NCBI RefSeq assembly: GCF_024746795.1
Contig: NZ_CP080523.1
Span: 310,001 to 374,000, forward strand
Direction: 5' to 3'
Source: Mesorhizobium sp. AR10
GTDB taxonomy: Bacteria; Pseudomonadota; Alphaproteobacteria; Rhizobiales; Rhizobiaceae
Length of the DNA: 64,000 nt
Both the position numbers and the translations under genes were made by a program. Shown here in pieces: positions 53,532 to 61,720 of the stretch. Numbering within the stretch: position 1 is the first letter of the stretch; every line of letters starts with the position of its first letter. The notes beneath the pieces were generated by a model. That model saw only the letters and a program-made list of their open reading frames with translations. It made no database searches and was not told where the DNA came from.

Positions 53532-53979
53532 GGCCGGCCACCATCGCGGCCAGCAGGGCCTCTCTCTGTTTCAAAGTGAAGTCATCCCATCCACCGACCT
53601 TGAAGTGGTTCTTTCCATCGATGATCGGCTTGAGATCGGCGCCGGAGAGACCGAGGCGTGCCGCCAGGGCGGGGATCGCTCCTGCGAAATAACCTTTCAG
53701 GTCACTGCTCGCGAAGGCCTCTTGGATCACGCCCTCGATGTGCAGTCGGTCGATACTCATCGACTTGGCGTTGTTCTCGGCGAGCCGGATACAGGCGCGG
53801 GCCACTGAATACTCCCGCAGGATGTCGAGAAGGTTACTCCGCACGTATTTCAGAGCGACCGGCTTGGCCATTGCCTTGGGTATGACGATCTCATCGACGT
53901 CAACGACAGCCTCGGTCTCGGCGTCCACGAGGGCGTACGTGACCTCGGATGGAGAGACGCGAAGTCCAATCGTAATCAA
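53524..53979 (-). CDS. RNase H-fold-like hypothetical protein (DUF3010-like)
   Basis: A 151-residue protein. The start is TTG at 53979, with GGAGG eight bases upstream. The pattern of strands and helices (LITIGLRVSPSEVTYALVDA, LLDILREYSVARACIRLAEN, DRLHIEGVIQEAF) fits an RNase H/RuvC-like fold such as DUF3010. The first acidic residue typical of active nucleases is absent from strand 1, so activity is doubtful. It sits between darG and the kinase in one operon. The family placement is tentative. Confidence 0.6.
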   Translation of the reverse strand: MITIGLRVSPSEVTYALVDAETEAVVDVDEIVIPKAMAKPVALKYVRSNLLDILREYSVARACIRLAENNAKSMSIDRLHIEGVIQEAFASSDLKGYFAGAIPALAARLGLSGADLKPIIDGKNHFKVGGWDDFTLKQREALLAAMVAGRV

Positions 53980-54032
53980 ATATGCGGCCTCCGGATGTTC
54001 GACAGCAATTGTCGCGTCAGGCGGGTTCAGGC

Positions 54033-55088
54033 TCAGGCGTGAATCAATCGATCGTCGGACAGACGTTCGAAAGCGCCGCCCACCGACTTGGCGTCGAACT
54101 TCACTTTCTTGCGCTCTCCCCACTGGTCAAGTGCATCTGCGATGCCATCCAGCGAACGCAGCTGCTCGCGGGTGGAGACGAAGTGCACGGAGGACAGCAG
54201 CTCAAGGCCATACGGGCTCTCGTATCCGTCAATGAGATGGCTGACCCTGTCGATCGCCTCGGCCGCGCGATCCCGGTCCGCTTCCTGCAGGAAGCTTTCA
54301 GCCAGTTGCACACCTGTCTTGGTGACGGCCGTCTCCCGATCGGGCGCAGTGAAACCTTCGATTAGCCCTTGGCGCTCCATGGCCTTGAAAGCGTCACGCA
54401 GCCCTTCCGAATACGGACCGAACTCGTGCCGTTGAAAGTTCAGACCGAAACGGATTCCGAACTCCTGAAGAAAGTAGGTGATTTTCTGCATCGTGATACG
54501 GGTCAGACGTCCGTCGAAGTAAACGCAGAGATCGTTGAGCGCCTTGATGAGAACGGCCCGTTCGAAGGTCATCTTTGGTAAACCAAATGATTCCCCGGCG
54601 CGGGCCTCGGAATCGTCCTCTTCGGCGTTTGACGGTGCGAAGATCACGAAATCCACATCCTTTATCGCGGACAGTCTGTCCGTCAGCAGCGCTTTCACCA
54701 CGGTCCAGTCCAATCCGCCGTTCCCGCATCCCAGCGGTGGCATGACAACTGTTTTGATCTCGAGCTGCTCGATCTGGGCGACAAAGTCGACCAGACCGTT
54801 CTCGATGTACTCCAGCTTCGACTTCGCGCGCCAGTGATCCTTGGTCGGGAAGTTGATCAGGAAGCGGCGGCCGCCAGATAGCATGTCACCTTCCTGATGC
54901 ACGTACACCTTGCCAGGCCGGAGCTGGTGCTGATCGCAAAGCCTCTTGTACGCCTTGAAGTTGTCCGGCCAGCGGCGCTTGAACTCGAGCGCGACGCCTT
55001 TGCCCATGACACCGACGCAGTTGACCGTGTTCACGATCGCTTCCGCGCGCTCTTCGAACATGTCTCCGGTCTTAAAGGTTACCGACAT
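54033..55088 (-). CDS. darG: DarG-like antitoxin: macrodomain plus C-terminal region
   Basis: A 351-residue antitoxin. The N-terminal ~150 residues are a macrodomain (FKTGDMFEERAEAIVNTVNC, GVMGKGVALEFKRRWP, VVMPPLGCGNGGLDW) that removes ADP-ribose from thymidine bases in DNA. The C-terminal ~180 residues are helical (FERAVLIKALNDLCVYFDGR, KITYFLQEFGI), as in DarG, and may bind and block DarT. The ATG at 55088 shares a base with the darT stop (TAATG), so the two are translationally coupled with the toxin first. An upstream in-frame start gives unrelated residues. Confidence 0.9.
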   Translation of the reverse strand: MSVTFKTGDMFEERAEAIVNTVNCVGVMGKGVALEFKRRWPDNFKAYKRLCDQHQLRPGKVYVHQEGDMLSGGRRFLINFPTKDHWRAKSKLEYIENGLVDFVAQIEQLEIKTVVMPPLGCGNGGLDWTVVKALLTDRLSAIKDVDFVIFAPSNAEEDDSEARAGESFGLPKMTFERAVLIKALNDLCVYFDGRLTRITMQKITYFLQEFGIRFGLNFQRHEFGPYSEGLRDAFKAMERQGLIEGFTAPDRETAVTKTGVQLAESFLQEADRDRAAEAIDRVSHLIDGYESPYGLELLSSVHFVSTREQLRSLDGIADALDQWGERKKVKFDAKSVGGAFERLSDDRLIHA

Positions 55089-55942
55089 TAGTGGTAGCAC
55101 CCTGGCTTCGAATGGACCATCAGATCCACTCCGGTATCTTTCATCATGCGACGGACTTCGCCTCTTATCCAATCACCCTTTGCGACAATGCAGTCGAACA
55201 TGGTCAAGGGGACTGAATCCTTTACGAGAAACTCCGCCATCCGTTTCTGCTTGCGGTTTTGATACCGCTCCGGCGTGTCCTTATTGTGGAACCATTTGGT
55301 TACTCCCGGGTATCCGATCTCGCTGATCGTCGCGGCGGTCGCACCGTCGTCGAAAAGATCCCAGGCCACATGGGCTTCCAGGACATCCAGATCGTTCGAG
55401 AACTGCGGCATCGGCGCACGCGAATTGCAGGCGATGTCGCTGAACCAGTATGTAAGGTCGGCGTCCCGAAAATTCTCGACATTGGCGACAAAGAAGACGC
55501 GATTGTCCATGGTCGCGTTACCCTGCTGGACACCTGCGGGCGTCACGAATGGCACGTTGCCCTGCTGGATCGTGTAAGACATCGCGGTCATCGGCGAGAA
55601 ATAGAAGGCGACATGGTCGTTGATGACGTCGCCGGACGGAACGCAGAGCCCACCGTCGCCCCGACGGCTCACGATTTGCGAGTACGATGTCTGATGACAG
55701 GATTGCGCCTGATTTGAGTTTTTCGCCCGAATCTCGCCGTCCTGAAAGAACAACGCGCAATCCTCATAGTAGACCATCCTGAAAATGAAACGATTAGGCA
55801 ATACGCGTATCCAGTCGATGCGGCAGCCGTCTCGTCGGCGGCCCTCCAATGCCTTAACATCGAAACCTTGCCCGATGCCCTCGCAAGACTGATATCCGTT
55901 GTATCCGCCAGCGCAAGGGCAGGACCACGATTTCGACATCAA
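55088..55942 (-). CDS. darT: DarT-like DNA ADP-ribosyltransferase toxin (DUF4433)
   Basis: A 284-residue protein of the DarT/DUF4433 family, which uses NAD+ to ADP-ribosylate thymidine in single-stranded DNA and acts in phage defence. Conserved blocks are DHVAFYFSPMTAMSY, DARDLTYWFSD-type sequence (DADLTYWFSD), and KRMAEFLVKDSVP with the probable catalytic Glu, then a C-terminal WIRGEVRRMM. The start at 55942 gives an extra ~45-residue N-terminus with four cysteines (CPC, C20, C40) that could bind metal and is not usual for DarT. A shorter product starting near residue 48 is possible. Its antitoxin follows directly. Confidence 0.85.
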   Translation of the reverse strand: MMSKSWSCPCAGGYNGYQSCEGIGQGFDVKALEGRRRDGCRIDWIRVLPNRFIFRMVYYEDCALFFQDGEIRAKNSNQAQSCHQTSYSQIVSRRGDGGLCVPSGDVINDHVAFYFSPMTAMSYTIQQGNVPFVTPAGVQQGNATMDNRVFFVANVENFRDADLTYWFSDIACNSRAPMPQFSNDLDVLEAHVAWDLFDDGATAATISEIGYPGVTKWFHNKDTPERYQNRKQKRMAEFLVKDSVPLTMFDCIVAKGDWIRGEVRRMMKDTGVDLMVHSKPGCYH

Positions 55943-56210
55943 AATTGGGGCGAAACATCGTGAGCCCGCAGGTGATTAACGCGGACAGGATCATCGAACG
56001 TGACGTCCTATGGAAATTCCACGCGATGGCGGGCTGATGGGTTGGAATAATTCTCAGAACCACGTTCAAGGCAGCCGAATGATTTGGGGTGCCCGAAACC
56101 GGAACTGTCTGCTGTCGGCCCCACACCGGTCGTTCCGTTGTTCCGGCTTAGTGGACGCTTCTGGGCGCTACAGCCATCTTCGCTAAGCGATACGGATACG
56201 AGCTGCATCT

Positions 56211-56497
56211 TCACACCAATCCGACTTTGAAATCCTCCAGAACCTGAGCCAGCCCCTGCGCGCCGAGAAGTGTCAAAACGCGCTTCGGCTGAAGCTTCAG
56301 TTTCGCCCGGTCGTAGATGGCGAGATTGGTCGCCCCGTTCAGGCGCGAGGGGTAAATGACCCCGTCAGGCTCAGATCGGTGCTCGTGAAACGCTAGCGAC
56401 CACCGGCGTGCCAAGTTCTGGCGCTGTGCCCGAACGACATCGGTCGGCACACCCATCCGAACGGCGTTGGTGCATGGGTCCGGACTGAGCGGATGTC
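56211..56497 (-). pseudogene. RES-domain gene, C-terminal remnant
   Basis: The frame encodes the C-terminal part of a RES-domain protein (LARRWSLAFHEHRSEPDGVI, YPSRLNGATNLAIYDRAKLK), typical of NAD+-degrading RES toxins of RES-Xre toxin-antitoxin pairs. The N-terminal half is missing: its frame runs into the IS5-like element on the right. No Xre antitoxin was found nearby. It therefore looks inactive. The region between it and darT (55943-56210) shows no gene. Confidence 0.65.
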
Positions 56498-57524
56498 GAT
56501 CTTTGAAGCGGCAGACTATGCCGTGGCCGCCTTGCGGCGGGCGGATTTCGGGCGTGCGCAGGCAAGCATGCGGTTGAGGACGGCGCAGCCGATGGCGACT
56601 TCGGTCTGCTGAACGGGAAGCGACCGTGCCCGCAAACGCCGCCCGATGGTGGACTTGTATCGCCCTATGGCGGTCTCGACCAGCGAGCGTTTGCCATAAC
56701 CGTTGGAGACCTGCCATTTCATCCGGCCGTCTCTGCCGATTGCGGCGATATGCTGGTCCCTTTGGCCGGCAGGTCTATCGTCGAATGGTTCGACCGCGTT
56801 GACGCGAGGCGGAATGACGATTGCGGCGGCAGCGCTATGATCGATGACTGCGTCGTAAGTCGGTTTTCCGTCATAGGCGCCGTCAGCAGTAAACTGTCCG
56901 ATCGGACCGCCAATCTGGTCGAGCAGTGGCTCAACTTGAGAGACATCGCCAGTGTCCTGATCAGTCAGGGTATGGGCAATGATCTCGCCGCTGTCGGCAT
57001 CCAGTGCCAGATGCAGCTTGCGCCAACTGCGACGGGATCTGGCGCCGTGCTTCTCCTCCAGCCACTGACCCGCGCCGTAGAGCTGCAGGCCGGTGCTGTC
57101 GACAAGAACATGCACTGGTGCCTCCGGCGGAACCTGGCGATCATGCCGTTTGTTGGGCGATTGCCATGTCCGCGCCCGACGGCTCAGGGTGGTATGATCG
57201 GGGACAGCGAGCGCCAGCCCCATCAGTTGCAGCACCGGATCCCAGCAAGCCTTCTGCCTGGCGCAGCCGCAGGTCAAACACAAGGCCCAGCGTCAAGGTG
57301 GTCTCGATCGCCAGATCAGAATAGCGGTGCTGGCCGCCACGTGTCTTGCGTCGTGGCGCTTGCCACCTGGACAGGGCTTCCGGCGTCACCCACAGGGTCA
57401 AACTGCCGCGATGACGAAGTCCTGCCTCATATTCTGGCCAGTTCGTCACCCTGAACTTCATCTTCTCAATACGATGGCGGCGGCTGGTATTGTGTTTGAA
57501 AGGCATGGCTACGCTACAAAGGCT
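56498..57524 (-). mobile_element. IS5-family insertion sequence (~1.03 kb, inactive)
   Basis: The transposase gene fills the element. The ends share a weak inverted repeat (ATCTTTGAAGCG near 56499-56510 and AGCCTTTGTAGCG on the minus strand near 57511-57523). I could not fix the exact borders or a target duplication. It cuts the RES remnant on its left. Confidence 0.65.
56516..57506 (-). pseudogene. IS5-family transposase, frameshifted
   Basis: Translation begins at 57506 (MPFKHNTSRRHRIEKMKFRV, then LTLWVTPEALSRWQ). It reaches RLRQAEGLLGS near 57240, where one extra base shifts the frame. The remainder (VLQLMGLALAVPDHTTLSRR, VHVLVDSTGLQLYGAGQW, GAYDGKPTYDAVIDHSAAA, KWQVSNGYGKRSLVETAIGR) continues to 56516. 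D and E residues of the DDE site are visible in LVDSTGL, FTADGAYDG and LVETAIGRYK, but the frameshift makes it inactive unless it is bypassed. Confidence 0.85.
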
Positions 57525-57931
57525 ATTGCGGTGACCGCTTGCCTAAACCCACACCAATAAAAGATCCGTGCACCAACGCCCAACCAGACTGATCACAGCT
57601 AATTTAGAAGAAGCCACGACATCGTCGGACATCGGACAGCGCGGATAGCAGTCAGGCGTGAATTCCGCTTCCTGCGGGGGAATTCTGTCCGCCATTCCTG
57701 GGAAGACGGGGGGAAACCGACACTACTGCCCGGGTTTGTCGAGTGAGCGACACGGGCTGTTCGGCTTGGCTCCTGCTCCCACCATCATTCAAGTCATTGA
57801 TAAATATCAAGAACACTTTTCTGAGGGTTTTCCTGCCAGTTGGCACGACTTTTGATGCTCCCTCATAGAAAGGCGGCCAGGAGCTGCTGACCGATTGAGG
57901 CACGATTATGGAACGAAGGAAGGAAAGCAGC
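57525..57931. other. Intergenic region upstream of the phosphonate locus
   Basis: 407 bases with no supported gene. Lower-GC segments around 57790-57830 (ATTGATAAATATCAAGAACA) may hold the promoter of the PEP mutase gene. Confidence 0.5.
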
Positions 57932-58894
57932 ATGTCAGATCCGCGCCGGGGGCGTATACTATCGGAAAAACGCCACCTGCGGAATCCGGGCGCAAGCGAA
58001 GGTGTATCTACGCTTCGTGACCTCATTTGCATCCGTGACCGACCGTCATTCCTTATGGAAGCCCATGACGCGCTCTCCGCGGCGATCGCGCAGCGGGCCG
58101 GGTTCAAGGCGCTTTGGGCGTCCGGCCTCTCGATATCCTCCAGCCTCGGCTACCGCGATGCGAACGAGGCCTCTTGGACCCAGGTTGTCGAGGTCGTGGA
58201 ACGGATGGCGGACGCAGCGGAAATTCCAATCCTCGTCGACGGAGACAGCGGATTCGGCAATTTCAACAATGCCCGTCTGGTCGCTCGCAAGCTGCGGCAG
58301 CACGGTGCGAGCGGCGTTTGCCTCGAAGACACCGCGTTCCCGAAGATGAACTCCTTCGTCGGCGACCGCCATCCGCTGGCGGAGATCGGCGAGTTCTGCG
58401 GTCGCCTTAAGGCCGTCAAGGACCAGGTTCCGGATCCGGAATTCGTTCTCGTCGCTCGAATCGAGGCGCTGATCGCCGGATACGGTCAGCACGAGGCGCT
58501 TGCACGAGCGCACGCCTATGCGGAAGCCGGCGCCGATGCGATTCTCATCCATTCGCGCAAATCCGATCCCAGCGAGATCTTGGCATTTGCTCGACTCTGG
58601 CGGAACCGCCTCCCCGTCGTGATCGTGCCAACGAAATACTACTGCACACCGGTCGCCGAATATCGCGCCGCAGGCATTTCAACCGTGATCTGGGCCAACC
58701 ACAACATGCGCGCCGCAATCTCGGCAATGCGTCACGTGTGCGACCGCATCATTCAGGAAGAAAGCATTGCCGGTATCGAAGATGAGGTGGCGACGCTCGA
58801 CGAGCTGTTCGAATTGATGAACTACGGCGAGCTCTCAGCGGCAGAAGAGAAATACCTTCCGCGGGCAGCGGACGGCCAGGGACAGGCGCGGTAA
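57932..58894 (+). CDS. pepM: Phosphoenolpyruvate mutase
   Basis: A 320-residue member of the PEP mutase/isocitrate lyase superfamily, which forms the C-P bond by converting PEP to phosphonopyruvate. Seen are ASGLSISSSLGYRDANEASW (S64), LVDGDSGFGNFNN (D103, D105), LEDTAFPKMNS at 131-141 and ILIHSRKSDPSEI (H207). In the signature EDKxxxxxNS the Lys is Thr134 here, but the later K138 and N140 remain. The ATG at 57932 is preceded by GGAAGGAAAGCAGC. It is followed 18 bases later by an aminotransferase gene. The neighbours strongly support a mutase rather than a phosphonopyruvate hydrolase or lyase. Confidence 0.85.
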   Translation: MSDPRRGRILSEKRHLRNPGASEGVSTLRDLICIRDRPSFLMEAHDALSAAIAQRAGFKALWASGLSISSSLGYRDANEASWTQVVEVVERMADAAEIPILVDGDSGFGNFNNARLVARKLRQHGASGVCLEDTAFPKMNSFVGDRHPLAEIGEFCGRLKAVKDQVPDPEFVLVARIEALIAGYGQHEALARAHAYAEAGADAILIHSRKSDPSEILAFARLWRNRLPVVIVPTKYYCTPVAEYRAAGISTVIWANHNMRAAISAMRHVCDRIIQEESIAGIEDEVATLDELFELMNYGELSAAEEKYLPRAADGQGQAR

Positions 58895-58912
58895 GCGGCT
58901 TTGCCGAAAAAG

Positions 58913-60151
58913 ATGGAAACGCGCATGTTGGCGTCACGGACAAACTTGTTCAAATCGTCGCGGACCGCGGCCGCCCGCGCCGCGGCGAAGGCTGCCGCCG
59001 ATGCTGGGATGGAGATTGTTGATCTCACGGCCGGCGAGATCTGGAGCGATCTGGCACCAACGATCCGGGACGGAGCGATCGAGGCGATTCGACAGGGCCT
59101 GAACCGCTACACTGACACGATCGGCTTGACGGAGTTGCGCGAGGCGCTGGCACGGAAGGTATCGGTCGAGACGGGGCAGCTCTGGCGGGCCGACGAGATC
59201 GCCGTGACGAACGGCGCCAAGCAGGCTCTTTTCAACGTGGCGATGACACTGATCAATCCCGGCGACCAAGTCATCATTCCCGCACCCTACTGGACGACAT
59301 TCCCAGCGCAGGTCCAGATCGCCGGCGGCACCCCAGTCCATATCGATGCGCGAGGAAACGGGTACGTTCCACGGATCGACGACATCCAACGCGTCATCAC
59401 GCCGCTGACCCGGGCCATCGTCGTCAACACGCCCGCCAACCCCAGCGGCGCCGTCTACGACGCGGAGACCCTTGCGGGCATCGCCCAGCTGGCGATGGAT
59501 CGGGACCTCTGGATCATCTTCGATGAATGTTACTGCCCCTTCACCCATGATGGCCATCGGCATCATCCGGTTGTGTCGCTCGTCCCGGATGTCCGGGCCC
59601 GGACGGTGATCGTCAATGGCTTCTCCAAAAGCCTGGCCCTCACTGGCTGGCGCATCGGGTATCTCGCTGCGCCGAAGGAACTGATCTCGGCTGTCAAGGC
59701 GCTGCAGTCGCACACGACATCGAACCCGAATGTCGTTGCCCAGCACGCCGTGCTGCACCACCTCCGTGAGGGGGATGGCGCCTTTGAAGCCCGGCTCAAG
59801 GGTCAATTGACGGCGGCGCGGCAGGCTGGGCTTTCCGCCCTATCCGGGCTGCAGCGCGTGCCTATGCCTGAAGCACAGGGCGGGTTCTATTTCTATCTCG
59901 ATCTGTCCGGCCTGTTGCGGCCGACGCTCGCCAATGATGACCCCAGGACAGCCGACGACATCGTGGCCGCGCTGCTCGCGCAGGCCGGCGTGGCCGGCGT
60001 GTCAGGCACTGCCTTCGGCGATCCCATGGGGCTCAGGCTCTCCTATGGCATTCCGCCGGGGCAACTCGAGGCGGGCCTAGAGCGTGTGGTCGGCGTCCTT
60101 AACGCCTGGAACCGAAGGAATCGTCGCAACAACCAAAATAAGAGGGCTTAG
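58913..60151 (+). CDS. Class I/II PLP aminotransferase
   Basis: A 412-residue fold-type I aminotransferase of the AspC type. The PLP lysine is K239 in NGFSKSLALTGWRIGY, and D204 in IIFDECYCPF binds the pyridine nitrogen. Substrate-binding segments are PAPYWTTFPAQV and VNTPANPSGAV. It follows pepM by 18 bases and precedes the NTP transferase by 4. No phosphonopyruvate decarboxylase is present, so it may convert phosphonopyruvate directly to phosphonoalanine, as reported for the transaminase of phosphonoalamide biosynthesis. Starts at 58901 (TTG) or 58925 are possible. Confidence 0.88.
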   Translation: METRMLASRTNLFKSSRTAAARAAAKAAADAGMEIVDLTAGEIWSDLAPTIRDGAIEAIRQGLNRYTDTIGLTELREALARKVSVETGQLWRADEIAVTNGAKQALFNVAMTLINPGDQVIIPAPYWTTFPAQVQIAGGTPVHIDARGNGYVPRIDDIQRVITPLTRAIVVNTPANPSGAVYDAETLAGIAQLAMDRDLWIIFDECYCPFTHDGHRHHPVVSLVPDVRARTVIVNGFSKSLALTGWRIGYLAAPKELISAVKALQSHTTSNPNVVAQHAVLHHLREGDGAFEARLKGQLTAARQAGLSALSGLQRVPMPEAQGGFYFYLDLSGLLRPTLANDDPRTADDIVAALLAQAGVAGVSGTAFGDPMGLRLSYGIPPGQLEAGLERVVGVLNAWNRRNRRNNQNKRA

Positions 60152-60155
60152 ACCC

Positions 60156-60935
60156 ATGACTGCAACTGCTCCGAGAAAGGCGGTGATCCTTGCCGCCGGG
60201 GTTGGCTCGCGCCTGCGTCCGCTCACCGATCTGCGGCCGAAGCCGCTGGTCGAAATCAATGGCACGCCGATCCTTCACAACGCCTTGCAGAACCTCGAGG
60301 CCGTCGGGGTGCGGGAGGTGACGATCGTCGTCGGCTATCGCAAAGACGCGATCCAATATTCCTGTGGCCAACGCTTAGGCGATCTCGGCATCGACTATGT
60401 CGAGTCCGACGTCTTCGACCGGACGGGCAGCGCCTACTCGCTATGGCTGGCGCGCGATGCGCTTTTGGCCGGGGACACCTATCTGCTCGAAGGCGACGTG
60501 TTTTTCGAGCCGGATGCGCTTCGCTACCTGACGCTGGCCGATGCGGACAATGTCGCGGCCGTCGTGCCTTTCAGCCCGGCGATGGAAGGTTCCGCCGTCG
60601 TTCTGACGAACAACGGCTACATCGCCGAAGTGCGGATGAAGCAGACGGCAGCGAACCTCAATGATGGTTCGCCGCCTCTCTTCAAAACGATGAACCTGAT
60701 CCGCTTTTCCGGAGAAGATCTGCGCCGGACGATCGTTCCGCATCTCAATGACATCATCAGCGCCGGGGCCGTTAAATCCTACACCGAAGAGCTTCTGTCG
60801 GACCTCGTGCGGCAGAAAGGGCTGCAGATCGCGGCCGCCCGGTGCGACGGCCTCAAATGGTACGAGATCGACAACGAGGCGGACCTGCGTTTCGCTGAAG
60901 CCATGTTCATGACGGCACGGGATATCGCCTGCTGA
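60156..60935 (+). CDS. NTP transferase (PntC/cytidylyltransferase-like)
   Basis: A 259-residue nucleotidyltransferase of the sugar-phosphate/choline-phosphate NTP-transferase type. The nucleotide-binding signature is LAAGVGSRLRPLT (~12-24) followed by RPKPLVEI. The metal site is YLLEGDVFF, later KWYEIDNEADLRFAE. In phosphonate clusters such enzymes (PntC) activate a phosphonate as its CMP derivative. The gene sits between the aminotransferase and a CDP-alcohol phosphatidyltransferase, which would use such a CMP-phosphonate. The substrate is inferred. The ATG at 60156 is the conserved start. Confidence 0.87.
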   Translation: MTATAPRKAVILAAGVGSRLRPLTDLRPKPLVEINGTPILHNALQNLEAVGVREVTIVVGYRKDAIQYSCGQRLGDLGIDYVESDVFDRTGSAYSLWLARDALLAGDTYLLEGDVFFEPDALRYLTLADADNVAAVVPFSPAMEGSAVVLTNNGYIAEVRMKQTAANLNDGSPPLFKTMNLIRFSGEDLRRTIVPHLNDIISAGAVKSYTEELLSDLVRQKGLQIAAARCDGLKWYEIDNEADLRFAEAMFMTARDIAC

Positions 60936-60959
60936 CGACCAAGTCTGGGAGAGTGTAAG

Positions 60960-61568
60960 ATGCTTCGCTACCTCGTTGATCCCGCCAATGCCATCACCAC
61001 GGTCGGGCTACTGTGCTCCTCGATTGCTCTCTATTTTGCGTTGGCGGGGAAGATCGATCTGGCGGTCGGCGCTGCCTTGTGGGCCGTCCTCGCGGATCAC
61101 CTGGACGGGGCAGTCGCTAGGAGAACCCGAAACCGCGAGCCTGACATGGCGAAGATGGGCAAGAGCCTCGACGGGTTCGGCGACATCATCTACGGCGCCA
61201 TCCTTCCCGCGATCATCCTCGTGCAGCTGAATAGCGCGTCACTCGTTTCCTTCTTCGTCGCCACGGCCCTGTTGCTCGCCGGCGCCATTCGCCTGAGCTA
61301 TTTCGCGAACTTCGGAAAGTCAGATGACGGCCGGTTTTTTGGTGTGCCGCTGTCCTACGACATTCCCTTGATGGCCGCCTTGGTCCTCGTTGAGCCGTTC
61401 ATGTCCTCGGGGACGTTCCTGCCAGCCGTGAACATCGTCTTCGCTCTTTTGAGCGTTGCCCACGTCGCCTCGGTTCGCGTGCCATCGCCGAACAAGGCCA
61501 TGTACTTAGCGATCACGCTCTTCGCCGTCACCGCATCGACGATCCTCGTTCACCAGGGGACGGTGTGA
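60960..61568 (+). CDS. CDP-alcohol phosphatidyltransferase
   Basis: A 202-residue membrane enzyme that transfers a phospho-group from a CDP donor to an alcohol. The catalytic motif is present as DHLDGAVARR ... GKSLDGFGD, with 12 residues between the AR and G rather than the usual 8-9. At least five hydrophobic segments follow (IIYGAILPAIILVQL, SLVSFFVATALLLAGAI). Next to a PEP mutase and an NTP transferase it is the likely step joining a CMP-phosphonate to a lipid or polyol. Position suggests an operon; the acceptor is unknown. Confidence 0.85.
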   Translation: MLRYLVDPANAITTVGLLCSSIALYFALAGKIDLAVGAALWAVLADHLDGAVARRTRNREPDMAKMGKSLDGFGDIIYGAILPAIILVQLNSASLVSFFVATALLLAGAIRLSYFANFGKSDDGRFFGVPLSYDIPLMAALVLVEPFMSSGTFLPAVNIVFALLSVAHVASVRVPSPNKAMYLAITLFAVTASTILVHQGTV

Positions 61569-61720
61569 TGCCCGCATTGCCCCTCTCCCCTGACGGGTCA
61601 ATCTTGATTCCGCCCAAGCTCAAGTCGCCCGGGTGGATCTACCGTTCATTCGGCGACGCTGGCTAGTCGTTCGTTCTGAGCATTTTGTTGGCAATAGATC
61701 GAAACGCCAAGGAGTTACAA

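Noticed and set aside
57658..57855. 65-codon frame upstream of the PEP mutase gene
   Set aside because: It has no family features, and no start signal; the region is better seen as a promoter region.
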